From Sphagnum compactum (Eukaryota; Bryophyta; Sphagnopsida; Sphagnales): 64,000 bases of DNA. Position numbers and translations under genes: made by a program. This document shows positions 61,681-64,000 of this stretch, in pieces. The notes under the pieces are model-generated. The model had not been told where the DNA came from and did no database searches. It worked only from the letters and a program-made list of their open reading frames with translations. The stretch is taken from positions 18,838,213 to 18,902,212 of the forward strand of contig OZ234493.1 of NCBI GenBank assembly GCA_965153455.1. The letters run 5' to 3'. Each line of letters begins with the position of its first letter. Position 1 is the first letter of the stretch.

Positions 61681-64000
61681 ACCAACAACTTTTTCAAATG
61701 GAACACACTTGATTAATCTTTATGCAGTGTAGGAAAAATGGTTTTATATGAAATTTTCAAAAAACAAATGTCAAAGATGTATGTTCATAACAAGATCAAC
61801 TAAGACTTGAAAATTGGTAAATGAGGTGAAACTTGAATATTAGATAACCAAAAAAGTTTGAAAGTTGAAAATTCTATCATCTCCAATTAGTGAGATTATA
61901 ACTTGATAATGAGAGTTGAAAACTATATAACTAGATGTTACAAATAAGAAGGTGATATAATCTAATAGGTATATCTAATAACAAATTCTTTAAAGAGGAG
62001 AATAAGAAAGTTGGGTCTACAATCAAACACTAGAAGATTGCCATTTTTAATGAGGTTCAAATCCATGCATCATTATCCATTGCAAAGATTTTTAACATCC
62101 TTTCATATTTGGGACAAGTGGAGTCATCAAATTTGCAAGTTGTGAATGCCTTTGTAACACAAAATGTTACAATTAATCCACCAAAAAGTGCAAAAATACT
62201 CACTTTGCTTCTCATGGTCATCTACTTGCATCTAATGGCACACATTAGTCTACTTCTATCCATCTTCAACACAGATCATGAGAAGCAAAGTGATCTTAAT
62301 CTCCTCTTACCATGTAGAACGTCATTGCTTGACCACAACATTCCATTCATTAGTGGGCTCCAATCAACCTATGAAAATTAGGTCCTCAATAATGTGCATG
62401 GGGGTTGAACTTAGGGTAAATGCAAAAGAATGCAAGACATTATAAGAGCTTGTTCACTTATGCTCCCCATATTTGCCACAACAATAATGACATAATTTAG
62501 TTTTTCTTTATGGAAGAACTCTTCAATTGTTGCTTATGTTGTGAAACTAAGCTCCTTGTGTGTTCTCACTTTTCACCAATAATAAGTAATAGCATCATGA
62601 GATCTTATCCCATATTCTTTAATGCACCATTTTTTACAACACATTCTTATACCATATTCTTTAGTGCACCATTCTTTACAAAACACATTATTGACATTGA
62701 AGCCATGTTCCTAATGTTCCCGTATTAAGGGTCATTGTTGACACAAAAAATGAAATTATAATTTCTATCACATAAGGGATGAAGTCAACAAATCCATTTT
62801 GGAATGTTGTATTCTAATGTTCAAGAAATATGTTTTTGATCATGTATTTTTTATCTAGTTTTGGGGAAGATCAATAATCTTCTTTTAAAAATTTCAATAT
62901 AATTTTGACAATTTGTACAACAAATATTGAGCCATTTTTAACAACTTTAAGGTAACATTTTTTAGTTGGTTAGTTTTTGAAGGGTTTATAAAGAAATATG
63001 ACATCAACACTAATAAAAATATGTTTATATGAAATCCATTTTATTCAATGGAAAGAGCTAATGTTGTCTAGGTATCTATTTGAGCATGTGAAAATCAATG
63101 GTTTTGGATCTCAGGTACATTAACTATCGATTGACAACTTTCAAACAAAATCAAAATATTGATTTTGGAACTAGTGTTAGAACCAGACCCAAAATTAAGA
63201 ATTTGCTTTCAACTATAACTCAAAACCAAAATTGGCCCTCAAATGAATTTTATTCAAGGTTCAATTATTCATTTTCTTTAAAATATTTGATTTGATTTTC
63301 TCAATTGGCATTAGAAATGTTGTTAATGTGAAAAATAATTCAAGTGTACATTTTTAATATTAGATTTGGCAATGGGGTGGGGTGGGGGTCTCCAATGGGA
63401 ATGTAGTTGTTACTTTTAAAACATGGTTCAATTTATGCAAAAAAAATTCCCCCCTTTTTGGTTTAAATATGTAGTTGATATATGTTATTATTAGACTTGC
63501 TTATGCATTTAAAAAAAAGAACTAGGGACTTAGAGTCTTGACATGTGAAGAATTAGGTTTGCAACTAAACAAAAGGTTCTAGCAAACAAAAACAATGCCT
63601 TGAACCAAAATTGAAGGTTCTTTTTATAGAAAAAAGTTGAATCTAAGATTAGATGTTCCTTTTAAAAACAAGAACTAGACAACATTGGAAAAAACCACAA
63701 CACTAATCTTTTCAAGGTTTTCAATGTGAAAGATTTCTAAAACAAGTAAAAATAAAACTACAAAAGGAATTTTTGAAATTTCTTAGTTGCAATTTGAAGT
63801 TTTATTAAACATTTGTTTATTATAGGTGTCAACATATGATATTAAGCTTTTAATTGGCATTACAATGACCTTGGTGGTATTGTGCTTTGAAGGAGGATTG
63901 TGTTATGACATTCAATTAATTGAGCTATGTGTAATCCATTCTTTTGCATCTCATTGTATTTCATTTAGAGCAAGAGGTTTAACTGCATTTTATTCTTATG
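61681..64000. other. Intergenic, no gene recognised
   Basis: AT-rich DNA. Open frames at 62109-62381, 62510-62728 and 63098-63295 are short and unrecognised. A G-rich patch lies at 63373-63390. Confidence 0.4.

Overview
The window looks like nuclear DNA of a land plant. Its genes are widely spaced in AT-rich intergenic sequence, split by GT-AG introns, and mixed with CACTA, Helitron-type, piggyBac-type and MITE transposon remains. The best lineage clue is a gene on the minus strand (about 35.9-40.9 kb) that joins an alpha/beta-hydrolase to an NB-ARC and leucine-rich repeats. That 'HNL' class of immune receptor was described from liverworts. A bryophyte or other non-seed plant is therefore likelier than a flowering plant, but this is inference and the species cannot be named from sequence alone.

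Left part (1-17.2 kb). Three members of the dienelactone hydrolase family lie in the same orientation on the minus strand. The 5' part of one gene runs toward the left edge (exons 1-2, 413-1402). A heavily decayed copy sits at about 6.0-7.3 kb. An apparently intact seven-exon gene of 243 codons occupies 15134-17197. Both genes share an unusual 22-nt second exon. Between them are a GAGCATCTCC-type MITE remnant, an array of short AT-rich repeats (8.7-9.6 kb) and long stretches with nothing recognisable.

Middle (17.2-33.9 kb). This part is almost entirely repeats: an inverted-repeat element with TGATGTAGCC ends, a fold-back dispersed repeat, a 95-bp tandem repeat, a piggyBac-like zinc-ribbon relic, and a 2.9-kb CACTA-type element (24650-27581) filled with a 25-bp minisatellite. 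Very AT-rich DNA follows.

HNL locus (33.9-40.9 kb, minus strand). Five exons in matching phase encode hydrolase (HG, S and H motifs visible), NB-ARC (P-loop, kinase-2, GLPL, an IHE in place of MHD) and about 16 leucine-rich repeats made of near-identical 72-bp units. The array continues for some 25-28 more units beyond a 29-bp deletion and three nonsense transitions, so the present gene is shorter than its ancestor. The first coding exon was not found.

Right part (41-64 kb). In order: a 1.1-kb tandem duplication carrying heat-shock-element-like motifs; a Tourist-like MITE with TTA target duplications; an intronless, broken ANP/NPK1-type MAP3K copy (45.88-47.42 kb); a short CACTA relative (49.3-50.4 kb); and a decayed Helitron-type Rep/PIF1-helicase protein (50.7-55.3 kb, minus). 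Then comes a complete CACTA element with an ATT target duplication (55884-59975), whose interior is a broken, intron-containing GH31 alpha-glucosidase (YihQ/sulfoquinovosidase-like) gene fragment. This is a transposon that has captured a host gene. The last 4 kb hold only dispersed repeat sequence.

Only the hydrolase gene at 15.1-17.2 kb, the partial one at the left edge and the HNL receptor look like living genes. A recurring theme is decay by C-to-T and G-to-A change (nonsense codons in the LRR tail and in GH31, and the decayed hydrolase copy), as expected of methylated plant repeats.
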